Assembly: GCA_009724975.1 (NCBI GenBank)
Contig: SRXB01000058.1
Location: 1-9,566 of the forward strand
Source: a bacterium
GTDB taxonomy: Bacteria > Desulfobacterota > Deferrisomatia > Deferrisomatales > BM512
Direction: 5' to 3'
Length of the DNA: 9,566 bases
In this document: one piece after another, positions 1 through 6,379 of the stretch
Layout: each line of letters opens with the position of its first letter
Numbering within the stretch: position 1 is the first letter of the stretch
Notes under the pieces: model-generated
What the model saw: only the letters and a program-made list of their open reading frames with translations
Database searches by the model: none
What the model was told of the DNA's origin: nothing
Position numbers and translations under genes: made by a program

Positions 1-23
1 CGGGCGGAATAGAAGAGAGATAG

Positions 24-1088
24 ATGAAAAAAATCCTTCATGGCCTCGGGCTTGCCTCCCTCTGCGCCCTTTTTCTATGCTCCGAGGCCAACGCGGCCCC
101 CAGGCAGATAATACTCTTCGTCGCCAACGGGATGGGGCCGGAGCACGCAAGGCTTGGCGGTTGTCTGCAAAATGGCAAGGAGGGTTCTCTCTCCTTCGAG
201 TCCTTTCCATACCGCACCCTGATCGGCAACAACGCCGCCGACAAGGCCATACCCGACGCAGCCGCCGCTGGAACCGCGATGGCCACCGGCAAGCGGGTCA
301 ACACCCGCGTGATATCAAAAAACCTGCCGGGTGACGGCTCGGACCTCGAAACGGCGTTGGAGAGCTACAAAAAACAGAACTTTTCCACGGGACTAATCTC
401 CACCGCGTACATAGAGCATCCGGTAACCGCCGCCTTCGCCTCCCACGCCGCCAGCAAGCGCGATTACGACTCCATCCTCAGCGAGATTTACCGTAAAACG
501 AGGCCGGACATACTCCTTGGCGGCGGTAGGGAGACCGGCGTGCCGCCGCCCGAGGGCTATCTGCTGGTGAAAGACACCGCCGAACTGCAAAAAGCCTCTC
601 CAAAGGCGGGCCAGAAGATTTTTGGCCGCTTCGGGAAGATGTACACCCCCTACGACCTTGAGGCTATGCCTCAAATTCCAAGGCTGAGCCAGATGACGAA
701 AGAGGCGATACGGCTAATGGAGTGGAACCAAAAAGGGATGTTCCTTGTAATCGAGAGCGCGAGATTAGACCACGCCTCGGTGATAGGAAATGTCGAGATA
801 GCGGCGGGCGAGATGGCTGAGCTCTCAAGGGCGGTGGATATCGCCGCGAAGTGGGCCCAAGGCCGTCCCGACGCGATGGTGCTGGTCACATCCGACCTCG
901 AAACCGGCGGCCTCAAGCTGGAGGGCCCCTGCGCGGAAAAAAAATTCGCCTCCGCCCAGTTCACGAAAAAGGATCACACCGGCTCTAAGGTTCCCCTCTA
1001 CGGAATGGGGAAAGGGGCGGAGGCGGTGAAGGCGGCCAGGGAAAACACCGACATATATAAAATTCTCATGGGGAGGTCCGCAAAATAG
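24..1088 (+). CDS. Exported alkaline phosphatase-fold protein, probably a catalytically dead pseudoenzyme
   Basis: The 354-residue protein has a Sec signal peptide (about residues 1-24, cleavage near ANA/AP) and should be periplasmic. Family landmarks run in order: VANGMG (33-38), PDAAAAGTAMATG (77-89), DILLGGGRE (162-170), IESARLDH (243-250), LVTSDLETGGL (287-297) and DHTGSKVPLYG (317-327). Compared by eye with E. coli PhoA, the metal ligand Asp51 is Asn35, the nucleophile Ser102 is Ala79, His331 is Val253 and His370 is Leu292. Glu322 (E244), Asp327 (D249), Asp369 (D291), His412 (H318) and Arg166 (R146) appear kept. The fold is therefore clear, but phosphomonoester hydrolysis by the usual serine mechanism is not expected. 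At 354 residues it is shorter than PhoA (471). The frame is intact with codon use like its neighbours, so this is not simple decay. A purine-rich AGAAGAGAG lies just before the ATG. A binding or scaffold role is inference only. Confidence 0.85.
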   Translation: MKKILHGLGLASLCALFLCSEANAAPRQIILFVANGMGPEHARLGGCLQNGKEGSLSFESFPYRTLIGNNAADKAIPDAAAAGTAMATGKRVNTRVISKNLPGDGSDLETALESYKKQNFSTGLISTAYIEHPVTAAFASHAASKRDYDSILSEIYRKTRPDILLGGGRETGVPPPEGYLLVKDTAELQKASPKAGQKIFGRFGKMYTPYDLEAMPQIPRLSQMTKEAIRLMEWNQKGMFLVIESARLDHASVIGNVEIAAGEMAELSRAVDIAAKWAQGRPDAMVLVTSDLETGGLKLEGPCAEKKFASAQFTKKDHTGSKVPLYGMGKGAEAVKAARENTDIYKILMGRSAK

Positions 1089-1139
1089 CAAGGGCCGTTT
1101 GGAATTAAGCAGAAACGTTAACAAATACCTGACGGCCAC

Positions 1140-1168
1140 TTGACAGAAAGAGGAATTAGGGGTTTAAA
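1140..1168 (+). promoter_or_regulatory. Candidate sigma70-type promoter for the six-cysteine secreted protein gene
   Basis: A perfect -35 hexamer TTGACA (1140-1145) is followed after exactly 17 bases by TTTAAA (1163-1168), which matches 4 of 6 positions of the -10 consensus. A transcript would begin near 1175, about 40 bases before the start codon at 1216. The spacing and the location in a short intergenic gap support it. It has no experimental support, and the -10 is imperfect. Confidence 0.45.
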
Positions 1169-1215
1169 GGAAAATTTGCATATTACATTTGCTTTCCCAT
1201 TGCGGAGCGGGGGTC

Positions 1216-1695
1216 ATGAAAAAATTAATTGCGGCGGCGGGCATTTTCGCGCTGTGGGCGGCATCTGCCCGCGCGGGAGAAACCTTGGGCAAGGATGTGA
1301 AGGAGATCTCCGTCAAGAACGAGGAGATCTTTATCATAAACAACCACAAGCCCTACTTCTGGATGGCGTGTTTCTCGGACTGCGTAGACTCCTTGAACGG
1401 AGTGGAAAGCATTAAGGTTGGAGACACCTTGAACCACAAAGGGCGCAAGTTCTACGTGGGCATAATACGCTATATCGAGCACAGGGAAGAGGTCGGCTCC
1501 CACTACAACAAACTGGCAAGGGGCAACGCCGGCTGCGTTTTCGCCACCGTCGACACCGACAAATACCAAAGCAAGATGATTCACCCCCACAAGGCCGACT
1601 GCATTATAGCGGCGGACGAAACGCAGTTGCCGGTGAGCGGCAAATGCAACAACACGTGGATGGTTGTCGAAGGCTGCGTGGTGACCGCCGAATAG
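1216..1695 (+). CDS. Small secreted protein with six cysteines, function unknown
   Basis: I do not recognise this 159-residue protein. The start at 1216 was chosen because it opens a clear Sec signal peptide (MKKLIAAAGIFALW..., cleavage near ARA/GE, residue 20) and is preceded by a GGAGCGGGGG Shine-Dalgarno stretch. An upstream TTG at 1189 would bury the signal. The mature part has six cysteines (52, 56, 107, 129, 144, 154), an even number that would allow three disulfides in the periplasm. It is rich in aromatic and charged residues, with HKPYFWMACFSDC (44-56) and NNTWMVVEGC (145-154) as distinctive stretches. There is no CxxCH heme motif and no lipobox. It follows the phosphatase-like gene by 127 bases and appears to have its own promoter, so it may be transcribed separately. 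It ends convergently with the polyferredoxin gene, 48 bases away. Confidence 0.75.
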   Translation: MKKLIAAAGIFALWAASARAGETLGKDVKEISVKNEEIFIINNHKPYFWMACFSDCVDSLNGVESIKVGDTLNHKGRKFYVGIIRYIEHREEVGSHYNKLARGNAGCVFATVDTDKYQSKMIHPHKADCIIAADETQLPVSGKCNNTWMVVEGCVVTAE

Positions 1696-1717
1696 GTAAC
1701 TCCCCAAGGCTTTGACC

Positions 1718-1732
1718 GGCCCCCGTCGGGCC
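1718..1732. terminator. GC-rich hairpin between convergent genes, possible weak bidirectional terminator
   Basis: GGCCC (1718-1722) and GGGCC (1728-1732) form a 5-bp stem with a 5-base loop. It lies in the 48-base gap between the stop codons of the secreted six-cysteine protein and the polyferredoxin. No T-run follows on either strand, so it is not a classical intrinsic terminator. It is listed because of its position. Confidence 0.25.
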
Positions 1733-1743
1733 ACCCCATCAAA

Positions 1744-3270
1744 CTACTCTTTTTCGGCCCTGGACTCACCGCGCGAGGTAACCCTTATCGCCGCGCCGTC
1801 CGTCAGGGGGCATTTCGTCTCGCAAATCCCGCAGCCGATGCAAAGTTTCTCGTCAATGAAGGGTTTTTTAAAGGTTTTGCCCTCCAGCGGATCCTCTTTT
1901 AGCTTTATCGCCTTTTGCGGCACCGGGCAGTGCTCCTCGCAGACTATGCACTCGGAGGTTCCGTTCCAGGGCAGGCACCTGTTGCGGTCGAAATAAGCCA
2001 GACCTATCCGGACTTGGCGCTTTTCCTCCACCGGCAGGCGCTTTATCGCCCCCGTCGGGCAAACCTGCCCGCAAAGGGTGCAATTGTATTCGCAATAACC
2101 TATCTTGGGCACCAGGACGGGGCTCCAGAGCCCCAAGGGCCCCGCCTCGCCTATGGCGGGCTGGAGCCCGTTTGCTATGCAGACCCTCATGCACTCGCCG
2201 CAGCGGGTGCAGCGCGCCAGAAACTCATCCTCCGGCAAAGCTCCCGGGGGGCGGATGCGTGCGGGGTCGGCGTATCTGGCTTTCGCGTCCGAGGCGAAAA
2301 TAGATGCGGAGAACGCCCCAATCGCCAGAGAACCCAAAAGGGCGCGCCTTCCCGCGTCGGGAGGTTGAGCTTCGGGCTTTACCGCTCCGGCGAAGGAGAT
2401 GGCCTTCTCGGGGCAGGCCGATTTGCATTCGAGGCAGGCGACGCACTCCGCCGTTTGGGTCGAAGCGAATCCCTCCCCCACGGCTCCGGTCGAACAGACC
2501 CTCGCGCACGCGCCGCAGCTGGTGCACAAATCCTCCCTCACGCGCCTTTTGAAGGGATTCATCATCCCCAAAAGGCCCAAAAGGGCCCCAAGCGGACACA
2601 AATTCCTGCACCAGAAGCGCTTTTGCGCGTATTCAAGGGCGATTACCGAGAAAAAAACGAAGCCGGTCAGCGCAGCGAGCCTGTAATAGGGCTGCTGGAA
2701 CGAGAGAAAATGGCTCTTCAAAAAAGCATAGGCCGGTTCGGAAACCGCCGTCACCGCCCCCGGGCCGCTTTCGTACAGCGAGCCAAAAAACGCGTTAAGC
2801 GCAAGGTTGGCGGCGGGGTAAAGCGAGAGCGCCAGCGAGCGTATCAATATACAAAGGGGGTCGAAGAGAAAGACGAGCTGGAGGGTGAAGAGCGAGGAGC
2901 CCGCCAGAAGCGCCAGAATTCCGAATTTCGCGTTTCGGAGCGCCTTTTGATTCGACACTCCCCTTCTTTTCTTGCCGAAAAAGAGCCCCGAAAAATCCAG
3001 AACCGAGCCAAGGGGGCAGATCCAGCCGCAGAAAAACCTGCCGAAAATGAGCGTGAGCGCCGCCATAAGGAGCGAGGGCCACATCAGCCAGATGAAAGAG
3101 CGGTCCGCCAGCGCCGCCGCCCAGCCCATAAGCGGGTCGAAGCGCAAAAAGATGTTGACGGCGTAGGGAAGCTGGTCGCTGTCCTTGTATTCGGTATTCA
3201 GGAACAAAAAGAAAAAGAGGGCGAAAACGCCTGACTGGACCAGCCTTCGCGCCGTCTTCGCGCTCATCAT
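1744..3270 (-). CDS. Membrane polyferredoxin, NapH-like plus NapG-like fusion with six [4Fe-4S] motifs
   Basis: This 508-residue electron-transfer protein joins two modules. Residues 1-240 are NapH/NosR-like, with several membrane segments and two CxxxCP motifs (C81-C85, C221-C225). Two cytoplasmic-type ferredoxin clusters follow (C249/252/255/259 and C276/279/282/286). An internal twin-arginine-like hydrophobic stretch (R308-R309, then about 310-326) resembles the N-terminus of NapG. Beyond it are four more clusters: C354/357/360/364, C393/397/400/404, C432/441/444/448 and C477/480/483/487. NapG and NapH are known as separate subunits that pass quinol electrons to periplasmic partners. Here they are apparently one chain, with the last four clusters probably periplasmic. 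The start at 3270 (or the next ATG at 3267) overlaps the DUF362 stop as TGATG, indicating translational coupling. GAAGG precedes it. The terminal acceptor is not identifiable from this window. Confidence 0.85.
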   Translation of the reverse strand: MMSAKTARRLVQSGVFALFFFLFLNTEYKDSDQLPYAVNIFLRFDPLMGWAAALADRSFIWLMWPSLLMAALTLIFGRFFCGWICPLGSVLDFSGLFFGKKRRGVSNQKALRNAKFGILALLAGSSLFTLQLVFLFDPLCILIRSLALSLYPAANLALNAFFGSLYESGPGAVTAVSEPAYAFLKSHFLSFQQPYYRLAALTGFVFFSVIALEYAQKRFWCRNLCPLGALLGLLGMMNPFKRRVREDLCTSCGACARVCSTGAVGEGFASTQTAECVACLECKSACPEKAISFAGAVKPEAQPPDAGRRALLGSLAIGAFSASIFASDAKARYADPARIRPPGALPEDEFLARCTRCGECMRVCIANGLQPAIGEAGPLGLWSPVLVPKIGYCEYNCTLCGQVCPTGAIKRLPVEEKRQVRIGLAYFDRNRCLPWNGTSECIVCEEHCPVPQKAIKLKEDPLEGKTFKKPFIDEKLCIGCGICETKCPLTDGAAIRVTSRGESRAEKE

Positions 3271-4175
3271 CAAGCCTTCACCCTGTTGATTTTAATCTTC
3301 GCAAGGTCGGCTATTCCAAGGCCGCGTTTCGCCGCCGTGACAAGGAAGGGGATCTCGTCGGGCGTCTTGCCGAAAAGGGTGGTGGCCACGCTGTCAACTG
3401 CAACCACATCCGTTCCCGCCACAATCGTGTCCAGCTTCTTCACGTCCTCAAGCATCCCGCCCTGGGGTCCGTTGGCGGTGAGTATGCGCGTGGCGTCCAC
3501 GATGGTAAGGTGCGAGCGAAGGGCCAGATTGAGGTCGCTGAGGGCTTCGGGGAGGTTGCGGTGGATGGCGGCACGACTTGAACCCATTACCCCCATGAGA
3601 TTTTTCATTCCAAGGGTGAGCCTTGACGCGCCATGATGCTTGGCCACGGGAAGATTGATGAACTTGTCCGCCGTGAGGACATCCTCGTAAAAGGAATAGC
3701 GCTGGGAAAAGACCCCCTGAGGCAGGTCTACCGGTTTGAAGCGCCTTTCATCTATGTGCGATATCTCAACGCGGGAGTCGCCCATCCCCTCCACTGCCGC
3801 AAGGATACCGCTGGTTACGTAGCAGCGCCTCGGGTCGTTGCAGGTGCGGTCGAAGACCTTCACCTTCGCCGCGCCCGCCTCAAGACACATGGCGATTACC
3901 TCGCGCACGACCTCGGGATTGGTGTTGGCGGCCTGCTCGGGAGCGCGGTCCCAGCCGATATTGGGCTTAACCACCACCGTCTCGCCCTTGTTGACGAAGC
4001 TGGCCATTCCGCCAAGGGCCTTTACCGCCTCCCGCACGTTTCTGGCGGGCGATTCCCCCGTGGCGACCACTACGCCTGAAGCCGCCTGCGCCTGCGCCGC
4101 CGCGGGAAAGCCGCCCAAAAGTGCCGCCCCCGCGCACGCAATGGAGGTTTTGACCATGAATTCCCGTCTGTCCAT
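3270..4175 (-). CDS. Tat-exported DUF362 family protein
   Basis: The 301-residue protein starts at 4175 with MDRREFMVKT, a twin-arginine signal (R3-R4) followed by a hydrophobic stretch and an AQAQA cleavage region near residue 31. An upstream ATG at 4205 would add ten residues before the signal and is less likely. AGAGG lies 8 bases ahead of the chosen start. The DUF362 features are ETVVVKPNIGWD (65-76), INLPVAKHHGASRLTLGMKN (173-192, with the HH pair and conserved GMKN) and an aspartate-rich C-terminal part (IVAGTDVVAVD, 251-261). DUF362 has no settled biochemical function and is often found with or fused to ferredoxin domains. This copy has no ferredoxin cluster of its own, but its stop overlaps the start of the six-cluster polyferredoxin. 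A shared periplasmic redox role is the natural inference. Tat export suggests that it folds, perhaps with a cofactor, before export. Confidence 0.85.
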   Translation of the reverse strand: MDRREFMVKTSIACAGAALLGGFPAAAQAQAASGVVVATGESPARNVREAVKALGGMASFVNKGETVVVKPNIGWDRAPEQAANTNPEVVREVIAMCLEAGAAKVKVFDRTCNDPRRCYVTSGILAAVEGMGDSRVEISHIDERRFKPVDLPQGVFSQRYSFYEDVLTADKFINLPVAKHHGASRLTLGMKNLMGVMGSSRAAIHRNLPEALSDLNLALRSHLTIVDATRILTANGPQGGMLEDVKKLDTIVAGTDVVAVDSVATTLFGKTPDEIPFLVTAAKRGLGIADLAKIKINRVKA

Positions 4176-4190
4176 ACTTATAGCCTCTGC

Positions 4191-4207
4191 GAGTGGGGTA
4201 CCCACTC
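4191..4207. promoter_or_regulatory. Inverted repeat just upstream of the DUF362 start codon
   Basis: GAGTGGG (4191-4197) and CCCACTC (4201-4207) are perfect 7-bp arms around a 3-base centre (GTA). The repeat lies 15 bases before the DUF362 ATG on the minus strand. It could be a repressor operator or an mRNA hairpin next to the ribosome-binding site. No T-run follows, so a terminator is unlikely. The function is inferred from position only. Confidence 0.35.
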
Positions 4208-4238
4208 TGCATTGATTCTCGTCACCTGTAGAAGTTTA

Positions 4239-4251
4239 CCTTTTTTAAGGG
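4239..4251 (-). promoter_or_regulatory. CCCTTAAAA-type motif upstream of DUF362
   Basis: Read on the minus strand this is CCCTTAAAAAAGG, 64-76 bases before the DUF362 start. It lies in the 128-base gap between the beta-helix gene and the DUF362 gene. Similar sequences occur at 6387-6398 and 6551-6560, all in non-coding DNA. This is a candidate shared regulatory site. The rest of this gap shows no convincing promoter or terminator. Confidence 0.25.
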
Positions 4252-4303
4252 CCGAGAGCCCCGGGCAAAAAGCGTTTCGTCCGACCAATGAGGGCTGTCC
4301 TCA

Positions 4304-5167
4304 CTATTTCCTGCCGCAATCCTTCGCCGGTTCGGTCAAAAAGGGCTCGAAGGTGACCCTTCCCAGGGTTTCGTCTTTGCTCTTGTCAAAGATTGATTCC
4401 CCTATTTTTTCCCTATCGGCGGTCCCCCACCAGTTTCCCGAGAGGTTCAGGTCTTCTTGCTGGCTCTGGCCGAGCTTGACGTTGTACTGGACCGTTTCGG
4501 TAACGTTGTTGCCATGAAATTTCACCGAATCACCGGTCTTCCTCACGGGGAAATAAGCGTGCTGGTTTTTCTGGAAGAAGTTGTTCCTTATGATTGTGCG
4601 CGAGCCGTGGGCCTCGGTGCGTATGCCGTAAAAATTCTCAATAAAGTCGTTGTTTTCGATTAAAACGTCGGCTGTCGAAAAGCGCATCGCCTCGAAATTG
4701 CCCCGAAAGAGGCAGTTTCGCACCTCGGCCTTCGAGTAGTGGACCTGAACGCCCGTAAAAGCGTACTCGAAGATGGAATTTTCGACCACCGAATCCTTGG
4801 AGACGGAGATTTGCACGAAAGTCCAGTCGCGCATCTTCGGATTTTCGGCTCCGGAGGTGTAAAGGATAGGCTTTTCCGGCGTGCCGACCGAGATAAGGGT
4901 TCCCTCCACAGTTAGCTCGCCGTCGCCTATCTCGTTTTTGTCTTCGTCCGACCAGAGGAACTTCACCACGGTTCCGGGGAGTATCGTGAGCTTCACCCCT
5001 CGCTTGACGACGTTTTGTCCTTTCAGGAGAACCGTCCCGCTCCAGACGGTGTCCTTTGTGATATAGGCCTTCTCCAGCAAAAGCGGCCCATTCTCCGCGA
5101 CCTGCGCGGATGCGCCTACCGCGAGCAAAAAAAGGGCCGCCGCCAGGGCGATTGTCTTTTGTTTCAT
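4304..5167 (-). CDS. Secreted right-handed beta-helix protein
   Basis: The 287-residue protein has a Sec signal (MKQKTIALAAALFLLAVGASA, cleavage near residue 21). The in-frame extension to 5230 would put 21 basic residues ahead of that signal, so 5167 is preferred. The mature part has the short repeating strands of a parallel beta-helix: LTILPGTVVKF (60-70), ELTVEGTLISVG (84-95), SVVENSIFEY (126-135), AEVRNCLFRGN (147-157), VLIENNDFIENFYGIRTE (168-185) and TIIRNNFFQKN (191-201). It ends with NLSGNWWGTADREKI (241-255), a closing motif common in this family. Such folds occur in carbohydrate-active and surface proteins; no catalytic residues can be assigned here. It lies 63 bases downstream of the three-repeat secreted protein gene, consistent with one operon. 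There is one cysteine in the helix and one near the C-terminus. Confidence 0.75.
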   Translation of the reverse strand: MKQKTIALAAALFLLAVGASAQVAENGPLLLEKAYITKDTVWSGTVLLKGQNVVKRGVKLTILPGTVVKFLWSDEDKNEIGDGELTVEGTLISVGTPEKPILYTSGAENPKMRDWTFVQISVSKDSVVENSIFEYAFTGVQVHYSKAEVRNCLFRGNFEAMRFSTADVLIENNDFIENFYGIRTEAHGSRTIIRNNFFQKNQHAYFPVRKTGDSVKFHGNNVTETVQYNVKLGQSQQEDLNLSGNWWGTADREKIGESIFDKSKDETLGRVTFEPFLTEPAKDCGRK

Positions 5168-5230
5168 GACGGACTCCGCGCGCGGGTGACGGAAAACCGC
5201 CCTTTGGGGGCGCCGCCAAACCGCCTGCAC

Positions 5231-6379
5231 TTACGGAAGTATCTTTTCCACCGTTATGTCTATGTTTTCCAGAACCTTGCCGGTCTCGACCACAACCGAA
5301 TGGTCGCCGGTACCCTCCCACCTGCCGTACCATTCGCCAAGAGCGGGGGTGTCGCCGTAAAGGGAACGGGCGCCTATGTAGTAGGTGTTGCCGCCCTTAA
5401 GGTTGAGCACGTAGCGGCCATCCTTGTCCACTAGGTCTGAGATGGATTCGGGCCTGTTGTGCCCCATCACCTTCTCAAGGTAGCCGAAGACATAGACCCC
5501 CTGCGCGGGATTGCCCTCCCTGTCGGTCACGCGCCCGGTGATGCGGGTTCCGGTGTCGCGGTAAAGGCCCTCTTCCATCCTTATCTCACCGGCCTTGCCG
5601 ACCGCCTTCACCTCAATCTTTACAGCCTTGCCAGCGCGTACCGGCAAGGGATTCAACGGATAAAAGCCGAAGTAATCTCCCTCGCCCAAAGGCCCCGCAC
5701 CCTTGCCGGATGAGCGCTTTCGGGCGATGACGAAATAATCCATCTCGGGAAGATTTTCAAAGCTGAAGATGCCGTCTTTGCCCGTTTGGGGCGAGGCGGC
5801 GTAGGTCATACCCCTAAAATCCTCTTTCGTATCCACATAGAGGCTGACATGCGCACCCTCCAGCGGCTGCCCGCCCTCGTTAAGCACCGTCCCTAAAATC
5901 GCCCCCTCCGCCTCGCTCTCGCCCTTTTCATAAAGGGGATCGCGCTCAATCTTGACGGCGTTAAAGCCAACGCGGGCGTAGCGCCCGTCCGCCACCCTGA
6001 CCGGATTGGAACCCTGGAAGGAAAAATAATCCCCAGCGACGGGGTTGGCGTCTTTGGGGCCTGCGCCGGTTTTCTTCGCGACCAGGTAATAAGAGCCCGG
6101 GGAGAGGTCGATTTTATATTTGCCGTCGCCGTCCGTGGAGCGGGATACCTTGGCGGGCCTATGGGCGATGAAATCCTCGAAATTGGCGTAAACATAGACA
6201 AAGGCGCCTTCGAGGGCCTTGCCCGCGGCGATGACGCGCCCCTCGACTCCGGCGCCGGGCAAGGGCGCCCCTTGCGTGGCATCACGGCCTTCCTTTTCGC
6301 CACCCTCGCCGCAAAAAGCGGGAGCGGCGACAAGCGCGAAAAGGCAAAATAAAGACAAAGCCGCTGAAAATCTTCTCAT
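5231..6379 (-). CDS. Secreted protein with three carboxypeptidase-regulatory-like (beta-sandwich) repeats
   Basis: The 382-residue protein has a Sec signal (about residues 1-23). The cysteine at 23 is preceded by AF rather than a lipobox, so it is probably not a lipoprotein. Three repeats of roughly 105 residues follow (about 46-148, 160-265, 279-382). Each opens with a GRV/GTV strand and a PLEGA- or PAQGV-type turn, continues through a DGxGKY-type turn and a YYLVAKK-like strand, and ends in a hydrophobic strand. Repeats 1 and 2 share GAGP, GDYF and NP-PVR segments (106-127 and 227-247); repeat 3 has GEWYGRWEG instead. This is the transthyretin-like fold used for adhesion or as a spacer in surface proteins. 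No peptidase domain is present. AAGGG lies 7 bases ahead of the ATG, within an inverted repeat. It is the first gene of the four-gene minus-strand block. Confidence 0.75.
   Translation of the reverse strand: MRRFSAALSLFCLFALVAAPAFCGEGGEKEGRDATQGAPLPGAGVEGRVIAAGKALEGAFVYVYANFEDFIAHRPAKVSRSTDGDGKYKIDLSPGSYYLVAKKTGAGPKDANPVAGDYFSFQGSNPVRVADGRYARVGFNAVKIERDPLYEKGESEAEGAILGTVLNEGGQPLEGAHVSLYVDTKEDFRGMTYAASPQTGKDGIFSFENLPEMDYFVIARKRSSGKGAGPLGEGDYFGFYPLNPLPVRAGKAVKIEVKAVGKAGEIRMEEGLYRDTGTRITGRVTDREGNPAQGVYVFGYLEKVMGHNRPESISDLVDKDGRYVLNLKGGNTYYIGARSLYGDTPALGEWYGRWEGTGDHSVVVETGKVLENIDITVEKILP

Noticed and set aside
1..12. End of an upstream coding region (in-frame TAG at 10-12)
   Set aside because: Only three codons are visible, too little to support a gene.
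1093..1137. GGCCGT/ACGGCC arms after the phosphatase-like gene as a terminator
   Set aside because: The stem is only 6 bp with a 33-base loop and no T-run, so it is likely chance.
1189..1215. TTG start extending the six-cysteine protein by nine residues
   Set aside because: The ATG at 1216 has a better Shine-Dalgarno and begins a standard signal peptide.
1915..3234. 439-residue plus-strand open frame opposite the polyferredoxin
   Set aside because: It is antisense to a gene with six clear [4Fe-4S] motifs, has a low-complexity Arg/Gly/Ala-rich composition and shows no recognisable motif.
5168..5230. 21-residue N-terminal extension of the beta-helix protein
   Set aside because: The extension is basic and would bury the signal peptide that starts at 5167.
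4638..5333. 231-residue minus-strand open frame
   Set aside because: It overlaps the beta-helix and three-repeat genes in another frame, is Arg/Gly-rich, and spans two real genes with signal peptides.
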